Below, piece after piece: positions 11,263 to 22,462 of a DNA stretch of 64,000 nucleotides. This DNA is from Adiantum capillus-veneris (taxonomy: Eukaryota; Streptophyta; Polypodiopsida; Polypodiales; Pteridaceae). The notes under the pieces were generated by a model. The model was not told the origin of the DNA. It did not search any database and was given only the letters and a program-made list of their open reading frames with translations. The stretch is from positions 148,138,241-148,202,240 of the forward strand of contig CM043945.1 of assembly GCA_014529385.2 (NCBI GenBank), given 5' to 3'. Every line of letters begins with the position of its first letter. The stretch's first letter is position 1. The translations under genes were made by a program, and so were the position numbers.

Positions 11263-11481
11263 ATGAATAACCCACATGATGATCATTTCTATCGCTTTCA
11301 CTCTGTACGATCTATTAAAATTAACGTATGGATTAGCCGTAAAATACACTTTCAACAACGTATAGTGTTTCTCTTTGGCCCTGAAAGGCTCAATGAAATA
11401 CTTCTATCACCGGATCCCATCATACTACCTCTCATAGACTATAATTTTTCTTTTGATGTAAGCGTAGTTATCTTACTATGA
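11263..11481 (+). CDS. LTR-encoded small protein 1, second LTR copy (72 aa)
   Basis: Same ORF as in the first LTR. By eye there are four nucleotide differences: one changes an amino acid (F to L before the FGP motif) and three are silent. The ATGA overlap with the next ORF is kept. No frameshift or stop has accumulated here, although the surrounding LTR differs by indels. Confidence 0.65.
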   Translation: MNNPHDDHFYRFHSVRSIKINVWISRKIHFQQRIVFLFGPERLNEILLSPDPIILPLIDYNFSFDVSVVILL

Positions 11482-11690
11482 ACCAAGAGGATTTGTACAC
11501 ACAATTAATCCCAATCACTAGACAAAATATATATATTATGGTAAGCACAAAACTAAAATTCCAAAGAACAATTCGTAGCCTATTTGGTCAGTCAAGATTA
11601 AATGCCATGAACTCATCCATTAACCCTTTCATATTACCCATGATACGATATGACCATAGCCTTGATGTTTTCATCTTCGTATTGTTTTGA
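11478..11690 (+). CDS. LTR-encoded small protein 2, second LTR copy (70 aa)
   Basis: Intact copy of the ORF at 3,454-3,666, with Q-to-K and I-to-M changes and one silent change. The ATG sits inside the stop region of the preceding ORF (ATGA). Confidence 0.6.
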   Translation: MNQEDLYTQLIPITRQNIYIMVSTKLKFQRTIRSLFGQSRLNAMNSSINPFILPMIRYDHSLDVFIFVLF

Positions 11691-11891
11691 CATTCTCTTT
11701 TGCGTTCTTCCTTTGTGTGTGTGAGTGCAAGAGAGAAAGAGTGAGTCTTCTTTGATTGCACTTCTTTCCAAACCCTAGTCTTCATGGCATCTATGGTTTA
11801 ACTCCTTCATATAGTTTTTGTTGAGTTCTCTCACAAACTCTCACAGCCATAAGCCCAGTGCTTTCCTGGCAAGACCGCAAATTTCTCGACA

Positions 11892-12715
11892 ACATGATGG
11901 TGGTATTGCCTTCTATCAGAAAAGTTACATAGATACATTGCTATGTAAGATTGGACTTGAGGATTGCAAACCTATTGCCACTCCCATGGAAATAGGTTTG
12001 AAGTTAAGTCTACATGATGCTGGTGATCCTGCTGATGTCACTCTTTATCAAACTGCTGTTGACTACCTCATTTATGTATGCAACACGAGGCCGGATATTC
12101 AGTTTGCAGTCTCACACATCAGAAAATTTATGCATAGCCCAGGGTCTAAGCATTGGTAGTCTATCTAGAGAATTTTCCGCTATTTGAGTGGTACTTTACA
12201 TCTTGGCTTGTTTTATCCCAAGGGCGGATCATTGCCACCAGACTTACATGCTTTTTCAAACTCAAATTGGGCTGGTTGTTTTGACATGAGAGTCCACAAG
12301 TGGTTTTTGTTTCATGCTTGGCAGTTCATATATATCATGATTGCGCAAGAAGCAACCTACTATGGCCACTTTGAGTTGTGAGGCTGAATAAAGGGCAGTC
12401 TTCAGAGCTACGATTCAGTGTGTATGACTGAGATGCCTTATGGCTGATTTGGGTGTTGGACAGGCCATTGCCAACACTATCTACACTGACAGTCAGAGTG
12501 CATTGGCAGTTGCAAGGATCCCAGTTTTTCATGCTCGCATAAATCACATTGAGGTGCATTACCACTATGTCAAGGAGAGGCTCTCAGTAGGAGAGATCAG
12601 CTTGGCTTATGTGCCAACACAGGGAAACCTTGTAGATCTTTTCATAAAGGCATTGTCTCGTGAGAATCTCGAAGCTTTTCGCAAAGCTTTTGGCTTACTC
12701 CCCTTTGTGGATTGA
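11892..12715 (+). pseudogene. Copia element G: end of RT and RNase H, decayed
   Basis: The C-terminal part of a Ty1/copia pol. RT end: KPIATPMEIG, HDAGD, NTRPDIQFAVS and FMHSP, close to copia F at 19,560-19,700. RNase H remnant: DSQSALAVARIPVFHARINHIEVHYH (in two parts: YTDSQSALA and HIEVHYHYVKE) and VPTQGNLVDLFIKAL. Stops and frame changes lie between about 12,157 and 12,440. The left part was displaced by the family A array and is outside the window. It is followed by its polypurine tract (12,781-12,790) and LTR. Confidence 0.82.
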
Positions 12716-12790
12716 TCATGTCCTCAGGGCATGGCACTTTCCTTTACTCATGTGCCAACTCTTGTTCACTGCATCACTCTAGGGGGAATT

Positions 12791-13018
12791 TGTTACCATA
12801 TACATGTGGTAGTGATGTGTGTGAACACACTTAGGACCACCGGGGCATTTTTTCCCTCTTTAGGAGGTTTTTTTCCCCATGCATTGTATATACGCCCATT
12901 CATTCTAGGGATATCTATATTTCCATTGCACACTAAGTAATACACACTCTGTTGTGTGCTTTGAGCTTCCTTTGTCTTCTCCAAGCTGTGTTGTTTTATT
13001 GCAACCCTAAATCCAACA
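12791..13018 (+). repeat. 3' LTR of copia element G (228 bp)
   Basis: Starts TGTTACC directly after AGGGGGAATT and ends TCCAACA, where the minus-strand gag of element X resumes. Those two boundaries define it. The expected 5-bp target duplication on this side is AATCC (13,019-13,023); its partner is outside the window. Confidence 0.7.
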
Positions 13019-13703
13019 AATCCCTCGTCCCCAAAGGCCGCATAGAATTGTTGGATGAAGGCCAATACTTTGTTGATAGCACCAAAGGTGCCATCATAGG
13101 TGAGAAAAGAGATACTCTTTCCTCCCTCTTTGAACTTTTTGAGCTTTTGGGACCTTCTCCATGCAGGGTAGGATTTGTGATGTCCTCTCCTCTTGTATTC
13201 TCTAGGAGAATAGTAGTTGCTTTCATCGGAAGAGGAGGAAGGTCAAGAAGGAGAAGAGGGTGACCTCTTTCTTGCCTTTTTCTTCCTTTGTTTCCTCTCT
13301 TCCCTTTTGGAATGACGAGGAGAAGGACTAGGGGTTGACCATTTCCTCTTGGGAGGAGTTGGCAACGGTCTAGACCGCCCTCTTTGTGGAGCTACATCTT
13401 TAGAGGAACTTAGTGATTCGCTTATTTCTCATTCTTTGGATTCCTCCTCTCTTATGGGAGAGAGTCTTATTTTGGGAGTCTCATCAAGAGGACTCCTAAG
13501 CTCTCTCTCCTATCAGAGAGGAAGGAAATACCATAAGCATGAAATTGTTGAGTAACTTTGGCTTGCAAAGCAGGGTTTCCCATAGCTTGTCGCAAACTAG
13601 TAACAAGATAATTAACAAACATGGGGGCATCATCATTTGCACCTTCACGTGCAAAATCAAAGTTGTCAATATTCATTCTACTCTCTTGGTTATCGCCAGC
13701 CAT
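13019..13703 (-). pseudogene. Gypsy element X gag, N-terminal half, frameshifted
   Basis: Read from ATG at 13,703 leftwards. The N-terminus contains NYLVTSLRQAMGN and QFHAYG, then an S/P/R/K-rich spacer. Frame changes follow near 13,467 and 13,210. The capsid block begins FLTYDGTFGAINKVLAFIQQF and FGDEGF at about 13,020-13,080, which I recognise as a plant Ty3/gypsy gag start. It is cut exactly where copia G is inserted (13,018/13,019), so the remainder lies to the left, outside the window. Confidence 0.72.
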
Positions 13704-14463
13704 GCTAATAAATCTTATGTATAAATAACTTTGTGCTTTGGTATTGTCATAAAATCTAATATCTAACCAACCCAAATGATTTTCTCATGTTAAAATTATC
13801 ATTTAATATGGGCGAATAAATAGGAACAAGGGTTAGAATATAGACATGTGCTTATGGATATATCTCAACAAGTTAAAGGGGTCCAAATGAGAGATTGTCT
13901 GTCAAAGATCAATGCTAGCTAATAGATATGGAAGTCCTTAGGGCTATCTTCATTACATACCTCCAAAGGTTAGTGATAAAAGTCCTTGGACTCTAAGCAA
14001 ACTAGGGATCTGCTTGAGGTGGGATCCCAACCCAAGCTTGAGGTGCTTGTTGTGCTTGCTGACTAAGGTGCTTGAGGTGCTTAATGACTAAGGTGCTAAG
14101 GTGCTCTATGACTAAGGTGCTTAAGGTGTTCAAGGTGTTCCCTTAAGTCAACAAGATCCCTACTCACGGGGGGGCAGCCCTCATTGTAGGATCTAGAGAG
14201 AGAACACACACACCCTCACACAATCAAGCCTTGCCTAATGAAGCAACACGGACACATGTCAAGTTCCTCTCCATGTTGCCCGAATAAGGTGCCTAAATAC
14301 TATTGGTTGGCCTCTCAACGGGTCCATGATAATTTAGCTAATTTAATTAACTGTGTATGCATTTTATCAAGTCCTCTCTCTCTCAAAGGGAAAAGGGGGA
14401 CACTTGTCCCAACGCTAGCATGGTTGCTTGATATGCACTCTAAAGATGGGAGATACTGTAAAT
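13704..14463 (-). other. Leader or LTR-like DNA of element X with AAGGTGCT repeats
   Basis: Non-coding DNA upstream of the X gag. From 14,035 to 14,145 it holds degenerate tandem repeats built on GACTAAGGTGCTTGAGGTGCTT. I could not fix an LTR boundary or a primer site. No other gene is seen. Confidence 0.4.
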
Positions 14464-15245
14464 GTTGATGGAGCTTTCAAGGGACAACAAGCCTCTGTTA
14501 CTTCCTTGATTAGGAAGTTGAGGCTTCATGTCCAAAGCTACATCGACAAATAAGACTTTTTCATCTCTCCTCTCCAACATGAGGATGTTATCCTAGGGGC
14601 ACCATGGTTCAACTACATGGTTGCCAACATGAAGTTCCCTAAAAGGAGAATCTACTTCACCTACAGGGAAAAGAGCATGTATATAGATGCTAGTGAGTCC
14701 GCTCATACTATACCACTTGTAAATTCACTTGCTTTTGATATGTCAATGAAAAGCTCAGGTTCTACGCATATGATTTTTGTCAGTCTCTAAATGACGCTAA
14801 TGTTTTATCCTATCAAATGAAAATGGCAGGACTCAAGAAGAGCTAGGCTTTCCTACTTTTCTAAATGGATTCCAAGATGTTATTATTGACGATATCCCTA
14901 TGGACTTACCTCCAAAACGAGGGAGTGATGACCATTAAATTGAGCTCCTACCAGGAAGCTCACCACCTAACAAGCCTCCTTATTGAGTTTCCCAACCTCA
15001 ACAAGAGGAGATCATGAGGCAAGTATAAGAATTCGTAGACAAAAGGATGGTGAGGCCTAGCTTCCCTCCCTTTTTTTCTCCATTCCTTTTAGTGCAAAAT
15101 AAAGATGGTGCATACCGTATGTGTGTGGACTATCGAGCGCTAAACCATATCACTATCAAAAACAAATTTCCCATACCGCGGATCAAAGATCTATTTGATA
15201 AGCTACACGTTTTGACCTACTACTCAGTAGGATTGAACCTAAAAT
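14464..15245 (+). pseudogene. Gypsy element Y: protease end and start of RT, decayed
   Basis: A plus-strand fragment unrelated in orientation to X. Protease end: SLIRKLRLHVQSYID, a stop, then HEDVILGAPWF and FPKRRIYF, a plant gypsy protease signature. After a noisy stretch with stops the RT begins: MVRPSFPPFFSPFLLVQNKDGAYRMCVDYRALN (in parts: SPFLLVQNKDG, YRMCVDYRALN, FPIPRIKDLFDKL). Homology ends abruptly after YYSVGLNLK near 15,245, just where the catalytic motif A should continue. Confidence 0.72.
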
Positions 15246-15946
15246 TTGTAAGGTTTCCATTCTTCTTGCAAAAGGAATCCCTATGTAAACAAGTTTTTGA
15301 ATGGCAAAAGTTGCTATTTTTAGCAGTTTTTAGTGATCACATGTCGTTCGTATTGAAATTCTTGTAGAACTTTTAATTTCGGTCAAAGTCATGTTTTGTG
15401 AAAATTTTCCATAATTAGAAAGTTTTGACCACCGGTATGGTCTAGGATCGACCGACTCGTCAAACTGTGCACCGACCCAGGTTTCCTTAAAAATAGGGTC
15501 CGAATGCCGGAGGCTCCTATTTATTGCAGGTAGTCGTATCTGTTACCTGTAGGTCTATCTCGAGTTAGCAAGTTTCATAATTTAATTTGGGTTAGTATAA
15601 GTCTAGTTAGCCTAAGGTTAGCATTTGCTAAGGTATGTATGGCATGAATGTGGATGTGCATGTATGGGTATGCATGGGCATGGATGTGCATGATGGTCAT
15701 GGGTATGCATGAGCATGTGTCCCCATCATGTATGGCCACGGGTCATGAGCATAGCTAGTCTTGTGACAAGTGTTCGGTTAGGCATGGAGAGTGTATCATG
15801 GAGGCTAAGCATGGCCTAGATAAGGTGGAACATGGGTCAAGAGTGAGGTGTGGCATAGTATGCGCAATGAGGCATGGACTTAGGCCACCACACCCTTTGA
15901 ATATAGTAAAGAGCTAGCATTACCCCCCCTTGTGGAAATCGATTTG

Positions 15947-16040
<94 letters not shown>

Positions 16041-17589
16041 GAATAGGTAAGTGAGATGGGCAAGTGAGGACACCTCACTAGGGAATTCCCACACCTAGCA
16101 TGGCACTTGGAGGCGTGTGTGGGGGGGGGGGGGGCTCTCTAGTTCCAATTTTAGCAAGGCAAATCGAACCTCCTTGAGGGGGATGCCTATATAAGAGTAG
16201 CTTCAACCCTCTATAGGGACACACAATCCCCAAGATAGTGCAAGGAAGTGTTGCTGCTTGAGCGAATTTGTTTGTGAAGCCTTTTCTACATCACATAGTA
16301 CACAAAGGATATCTTAACCAAGGGTAATTAAATTATGTTTATGCTAATCCTATTGCTCCATAGCCTCTTTTCTCTAGAGGATTCCTATGTTGAGCCTAAT
16401 TATGCTAGCTAGCTACAACATTATGCAATCTATTCTCTATTATAATCCTTGTGAAGTATTGTCAATGGTTTCCATCCGTTGATTGTAGTTCCATTATTGG
16501 ATGAAGGAGCACCTTGCTTCTTAAGTATATCTAATTTTTCTTAATTGAGCATAAGTTTATGCACATAATTATCATTGCTAGTTAAGTATGTTGTGCATAA
16601 TTATGTTGTAAAGTTATTTCACCTATGATTCTCTAAGATATGGTGTTTTTTTTCTTTTCCCAAATTGAAGTATAATTAAGGTGATTAAAACCTTGATTTG
16701 TCCATGAAATTAGGGCATAATTATGAGACTTCTTGTGTATTAAAATATGCATAGTTAGGGTCTTGTTTTGCACTAGAAAATTATGCAGAATCTATGTATG
16801 ATTTTGCAGAAGTTAATCATCTATTAAAATTGGTATTTGAATGGTTATAGTTTATCATTGTGTGTTATATAGATGCATCTAGTTAGTGCATTAATCTTGA
16901 TCTCATATTGCATATGGGAGAAGTCTTGGTTATGATAGTCTTAGAGTGAATTTATGAGTAATTAGGGCATAATCATCTAGTTGTATTCTTGAGTTAGCCT
17001 GCACACTTGTAGTTGTGAAAGCTTTGTAAATTAGCCTATTATTAAGTATATGTGGGACGCATGTCTAACCTCACTATCCTATCTTATTGCAGTATTAGCG
17101 AGAACCACGATTAATTTGTCAAACCATGGGACGAAGCTAACTCGACTAGTGCATAGAGGCTACAAGAGGTTGTCAATCTCTCGAAAAACAACTAACAACT
17201 CGCATCTAACTCAAGCTACACTCAAGTGACTGAAATCACCAAAAGCCAATCGCTCATCGGCAAGAAAATCACATCCGTTACAGTATCAAATGACATCCAA
17301 ACGTAACAAAACTTCTAGGACAAGTTTATAACATGCCTATGGCCTCAAACCCCACTTTAGGTCAAGTTCCAAAATCGCGACTATTAACAGTAGTGGATTT
17401 TTGACCTAGTCGTTTTCGACCCAGAATGCATCTAAATCTTAGCAATGATGCCTCAATACCTTGCCTATGCTTAGTTTTTTATTTGAACATGTAAATTCAT
17501 AGTTATGACAAAATTAGGCCGCGGGTCGGTGACGTCAAAATCTACAAAATACTATAAATGGCTTACATCAATGCGTAGAACTCTTACCT
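15246..17589. other. AT-rich LTR-like DNA, no gene seen
   Basis: There is no coding sequence I can support. It contains GCATG-rich degenerate repeats (15,630-15,740), a GT/GA/G microsatellite (15,950-16,039), a G run near 16,120, and a TATATAAGAG box at 16,190 followed by a leader-like stretch. This could be an LTR of a further element, but neither end is defined. Confidence 0.4.
15950..16039. repeat. Compound microsatellite (TG)n(AG)n(G)n
   Basis: About 36 bp of TG, then about 22 bp of AG, then about 32 consecutive G. The long G run on this strand is a candidate G-quadruplex and a likely assembly or polymerase-slippage hazard. Confidence 0.9.
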
Positions 17590-17959
17590 GCGGTTGGAAT
17601 GCAACAAATGCAATCACAATGTGACAACCGGAGAGGGAGTAGGAAGCGCGCGGAGGACAAAAGTGAGCACCGTTAGCTCACGCTGTGTATTTCTTATCCA
17701 AAAAACTTATAAAAAACTAACAAAAATTGGCTTTTATACCTTAGCCAAGGTTTTTGGGTGGTCAAAACTAATAATCTGGAGTTCTACCAAAGTTGAGAAA
17801 TGACTGGCTGATACAATCTGGAAGCTTATAGCCTCGTCTCATTAATTACAAAGTTTATCCGAGAAAATAAGAGTTACAATATTCCCGATTTATCAAAATA
17901 ATAAATATTTTACAAGGACAACTCCGAAAAATGGTGTCCGTGTTAGCTTGCTGCTAACA
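17590..17959 (-). repeat. LTR start on the minus strand with TATA box
   Basis: On the minus strand a polypurine tract (GAGGAGGGGTGGAA, plus positions 17,960-17,974) is followed by TGTTAGCAGC at 17,959, a good LTR start. GGTATAAAAGCC (17,729-17,740) is a strong TATA box inside it. The far end (about 17,590) is a guess. It closes the element whose unidentified coding region lies at 17,990-19,340. Confidence 0.5.
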
Positions 17960-17989
17960 TTCCACCCCTCCTCGCATGTGTCGTCCCTT

Positions 17990-19340
17990 GACACAGCTTT
18001 ATGGGCTGAAATATTCTTCCGGTTGATGGATGGCGAGGTGGTCTTTAAGCGCGTCCAGTGCCTTTTGGTATCTGATTCTTTGTTCTTTGTCAGCCACTTG
18101 CAGAAATTGCATTGTGACTTGATTCTTCAGCTCGACCGCCACTGTGTAGCCTACAAACCGGTGCCAATATCTTCATTCGTCAGGTGAAGAATCCAGTGTA
18201 GAATTCTTCTTCAAAGGCTAGCACATTATTCGATGGCAGGAACATGCATATGGTATAGAATCCGCAAAGGATCTCTTCTGAAGGTTACCCACTTAGATCA
18301 TAACATAAGCCTTTGTTTCCTTCCAGGAATGATAGCCACAGTGCTCCTGTTTGCTCAGGATCATTAAAAACTTGTATACATGTTAGCAACATTTTGCAGA
18401 TTTTATACAACATGGCACATGAGAGATCTGGCAGACTCTTGAAGAAGGACATGGCGCCTGTTAGGGTTTTCACAATGTATTCCTCCATCGCTTAGCCTCT
18501 CTCTGGAGCAGGCAGTCTTGGGAAGTTGAGCCAGGTTGGCCTCTTCTTTTGCAGTGCTTCATGCGCTTTCCATGTCCTTACTCTGGGTACAGGACAGAAT
18601 GTTGGATCTCTTTGAAGGGCTGCAGGTGCTCTTGCGAACAGAATGAGGTATCTCTTAACCTCCACTTTGGGTGGTCTTTATCTGCACCATCTTCTTGCAT
18701 ATCCTTGTACAGCCTTTCTTTCACATGTAATAGTTCTACTTTGATGAGAGGGTACGACAGGGATTTTTGGTGCCATTGAGCGTTGATCTGATTGGGAGTG
18801 AGTTGAGTGATGTTGAAAGAGTGTAAAACTCTCAACTCCCAATCCATAGCGTCTTTCCACTGCTCATCCACCTCTAGGGTGATCTTCTTCTTCAGTGCGT
18901 CTTCTTTAGCTTTTGAGAGCTGGACCATTGGCAATGTGTATGTATCTGTGATGTGAGCCTGAAAATCTTCATCACCACTCGGCTCTGTTGTGGGCTGTGT
19001 CTCAAAATCAGAAAAAGAGATTGAGGGTATGTCTATCTGTGGCGGCTCTGAAGTGCCTACCTCTTCCTGCGTGTCTGGTTTTCCATCTCTGAGGAGTTGA
19101 TTTATCTGCTTGAGTTCCGCTATCTCCTTGAGAAGCTCCTCATCTCTCTGAACCTGCATCAGTGCCACGTCCCTGCGCTGTGATTATTCTAACTTTAATT
19201 CCAATTCTGGGTCTTTGTTTTTCTTTTCAAGTGCCTTGTACACTTCATCAGTGCCTTTAATCGAGGCCACGGTTGGATTTTCTCTGATTTTCCGTAAGAA
19301 AATGGCATGATCATTGCTTAGCCAAGATATACATGCATTT
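17990..19340 (-). pseudogene. Unidentified coding region fused downstream of copia F
   Basis: A minus-strand reading continues in the same frame as copia F after its RNase H breaks off. Visible: KIRENPTVASIKGTDEV, TAA at 19,184-19,186, then a coiled-coil-like LLKEIAELKQINQLL, an acidic stretch and QWKDAMDWELRVL. After a frame change near 18,578 it reads ALYGIC-free text such as MEEYIVKTLTGAM, FFKSLPDLSCAML and, near 17,990-18,150, VAVELKNQVTMQFL and KALDALKDHLAIH ending in a stop. I do not recognise the family. It ends beside a polypurine tract and LTR, so it is probably the 3' ORF of another, perhaps non-autonomous, LTR element or a captured sequence. Confidence 0.5.
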
Positions 19341-20635
19341 CCCAAGAAAAAACAATTGCCACTTGTGGAATGTCGTGTGTCAAAATCACCAGCCCAATCT
19401 GAATCGCTGTAACCAAGAAGCTGCATAGAACTGTGCTTTCCATACATATCCCCCCTTGGAAAGAACATGGCAAGATTAGGGGTACCTGAAAGGTAACGAA
19501 GTATGCGCTTCACAGCCTGCCAATGATGCATACCTGGGCTATGCATAAATCTGCTTGCTTGTGAAACCCCAAATTGAATGTCTGGACGAGTGTTGCCTGC
19601 CAAATATATCAAGCAACCAACGGCTGCTGCATAAGTATGTACATCAAAAGGTTCTCCAGCATCGTGCATGCTCAACTTTGATCCAGTTTCTACAGGTGTA
19701 GAGATTGGTTTACAATTTTGCATACCAAACTTGTCCAAAATTTTATGCAAATATTTTCCCTGCAACATGTATATGCCATCCTCTAATTGCACAAATTGAA
19801 TACCCAAGTAATAATGTAGCAAACCAAGATCATACATCTCAAAGGTTTTTCTCAAAGCATCTTTAAACGCTTCAATTTCATCTGCAGTATTACCTGTAAG
19901 AAGCATATCATCCACATGAAGTGTTAGCATAATGAGAACTCCATCTCTCTTTTTGACATACAAAGTACTTTCTGTTGGACTATTCTGAAATCCCTGGCCA
20001 ATCAAATAAGTATGTATCTTCTCATACCATGCTCTTGGAGCCTGTTTGAGACCATACAAAGCTTTACGCAATCTACATACCTTTTGCTCTTGACCTTTTA
20101 CAACAAAACCACTTGGTTGACTTACATAAACTTCTTCCTGCAAATCACCATTCAAAAAAACAGTTTTGATATCCAACTGATGCACTTTCCAACCATGATG
20201 AGCAGCAATTGCAACTAGTGATCTAACTGTGGACGCACGAGAAGTAGGAGCAAAGGTTTCATCATAATCTATGCCTTTCTGTTGCGCATAGCCTTTTTCC
20301 ACAAGCCTTGCTTTGTACCTGTCAACAGTACCATCTTGTTTCCTTTTTACCTTAAAAAACCACTTTGTACCAATAGGCTTTTTACCTGTAGGCAAGTCCA
20401 CTAGATCCCATGTATGATTCTTATGAATAGAATCAATTTCTTGCTGCATAGCATCTTTCCACTGAACACACTCTAAATCTTGTTCAAATGAATCAGGCTC
20501 ATCTGCATCACAAAGAGTGCTAAAGCAAGCCAAATCTACTTGCTCTCTACCAAAAGTAGTACCAGCACGTGTTTTTCGTGGCAACGGTGCATCCAACTTG
20601 CTATCCTGCAAAGTTTTCTGAACCCATTTAGGCAA
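19184..20635 (-). pseudogene. Copia F reverse transcriptase and partial RNase H
   Basis: Copia RT (RVT_2): WKDAMQQEIDSI, NHTWDLVDLP, KWFFKVKRKQDG, YKARLVEKGYAQ, motif A QLDIKTVFLNG (V for the usual A), LYGLKQAPRAWY and motif C LHVDDMLL (H for the usual Y). Then KPISTPVETG, NTRPDIQFGVS and the RNase H start GYSDSDWAGDFDTRHSTSG. After ISWLS the expected S-x-x-EAEY segment is missing and the reading runs into unrelated sequence, so RNase H is incomplete. Confidence 0.85.
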
Positions 20636-20644
20636 GGTTCTTTC

Positions 20645-22462
20645 TTACCTGAGAACTTCTTGCTCTTCACGCACAGTTTCCTCTACATCATGAGGTGTCA
20701 CATGCTGATCAAAAGATTGATCAAGATTATCAACCTGTTGTGATTCTTGATTCTCCACAAAAGAAGGAAGCAAACCTTCAAATACATCATGTGTCTGCAT
20801 ATGCGGTACATCAAAAGTAACCATAGGTTGAGCAGTAGTTTCTGTAAAAATTACATCACGACTTTCAAAAATCTTGTTTGTAGCAGGATTGTAAAGTCTA
20901 TAACCTTTACTTCCACTACTGTACCCCACAAATATACATTTGATTGCCTTATCATCAAGCTTCCCACGTAACTGCTGAGGGATGTGAGCATAAGCAAGAC
21001 AACCAAAAACATGAAGATAACTGACTAAAGGTTTTCTGTCATACCAAGCTTCAAATGGAGTAATGGTCTTCAAGGCACGAGTAGGACACCTGTTCAAAAC
21101 ATGTGCTGCACAAGCAATTGCCTCCATCCATAGCTTATGAGGCAAACTCTTAGCCTTGAGCATACATCTAGCCGTCTCCATTAAAGACCTGTTCTTCCTT
21201 TCTGCAACACCATTCTGTTGTGGTGTGTATGGCATAGTGCATTGGTGTTTAATGCCTTTCTTTCCCAAAAAATCCTTAAATGCACCTGACATGTATTCAC
21301 CTCCTCGATCGGTACGAAGAGTCTGTACTTTGCAACCTGTTTCATTTTCAACCATGGCGACATAATGTTGAAAAACTGCAAACACATCTGACTTTGCTTT
21401 AAGTGGATACACCCAACAAAACCTGGAAAAGTCATCAATGAAGGTCACAAAATAAAGGCTGTTTCCTATAGATGGCGTCCTCATAGGACCACATACATCA
21501 CTGTGTACAAGCTGCAACTTTCGTGTCGCTCTAACTGAACCATCCTGCGAAAATGCAAATCTGTGTATCTTTCCAAGAACGCAACCTTCACATACATGTC
21601 TTGGTGGCATCTCCAATAAAGACAAATCATGCACCATATTATGACGTTGTAAAGTCATCAAACTGCCATAACTAACATGCCCAAATCTATCATGCCACAA
21701 CTCAGCATCCTGCATGGCCTGAGTCTTTGTTTCTGCAATACATACCTGAATCTGCTTTTCATAACGATCTAGCACAAATAGTCCATTTTCCAGCATACCT
21801 GTAGTGATAAGAGAATAACCATTCTCTCGATCTCGTACAACACATCTGTCATCCTCAAAAATGACCCGAAGACCATTTTTTGCAAGAGAGGATACAGACA
21901 ACAAATTCTTCTTGATCCCTAGAACATATAAAACATCTGGCAAGCATAAATCTGAACCATCTGAAATGGTAATCAAAATCTTACCAACACCTTTGATTGG
22001 ATAAGAAGCATTATTTGCACATGTCACCTTCTTTCCTGCTGGAGCTGCATCCAATGAACAAAACAAATCCTTCCTTGAAGTAATATGCCTGGATGCACCA
22101 CTATCAAAGTACCAAATCATTTTTGTCTTGTCAACACTGTAAGCAGATAAATCTAAACATACTACAAAAGCATAAGAATCCTGCACAAAGTTTGCAGACT
22201 CTTCTTTAGCTGTAGAAGAATCACCAGAAGCTGAAACAACCAAACTTGACTCTTTCCTCTTTTCTTTAGCAATTCGCTTTTTACACTCACTAATGTAGTG
22301 ACTAGGTTTCTTGCAGTACTGACATTTACCTTTCTTCTTGGACTTGTCGGAATCACCTTTAGACTTCTCTGAAGATTGTCCTGCACTAGACTTGGAGTGA
22401 TGAGCACTCTCTTTACCCTTGTTTTTGTTCTGTACAACAAGAGCATGATCCATACCATCCAC
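20645..22462 (-). pseudogene. Copia F zinc knuckle, protease and integrase
   Basis: From the minus strand: CQYCKKPSHYISEC knuckle (H two positions off the usual spacing), protease WYFDSGASRHI, GAG-pre-integrase HDRFGHVSYGSL, and the integrase core with HSDVCGPM, FIDDFSRFCWVY, LRTDRGGEYMS and PYTPQQNGVAERKNR, which give the D, D and E catalytic residues. DDR-type C-terminal motifs follow (VFGCLAYAHIP, CIFVGYSSGSKGY). The stop TAA at 20,645 separates it from RT but the frame is unchanged, so an original single polyprotein is likely. No internal ATG need be functional. Confidence 0.85.

Larger units (their letters stand above)
1831..11891 (+). mobile_element. Ty3/gypsy element, family A, full copy with both LTRs
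   Basis: It has 2,037-bp and 2,010-bp LTRs around a 6-kb interior: primer-binding-like site, gag, CCHC-protease, RT-RNase H-integrase. The RT motifs (DLYSGYDQ, LPQGATNSV, FIDD, LTLSGKK) and the protease DHGSE motif resemble those I associate with fungal Ty3 elements more than the usual plant Athila, Tat or chromovirus lineages; that is recall, not a search. It is inserted in a copia RT/RNase H region, whose right part resumes at 11,892. No target duplication can be read because the left flank is another copy of the element itself. It is inactive as it stands (several stops). Confidence 0.88.
9882..11891 (+). repeat. Family A LTR, copy 2
   Basis: Near-identical to 1,831-3,867 with scattered substitutions and a shorter (TA)n near 11,053. 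It starts TGTCG after the polypurine tract at 9,865-9,881 and ends TCGACA. TATA box at 10,707-10,713. Both small ORFs are intact. Homology to copy 1 stops within two bases of 11,891, where copia coding sequence begins. Confidence 0.88.

Noticed and set aside
13349-13724. Plus-strand ORFs opposite the X gag
   Set aside because: Antisense shadows of the minus-strand gag.
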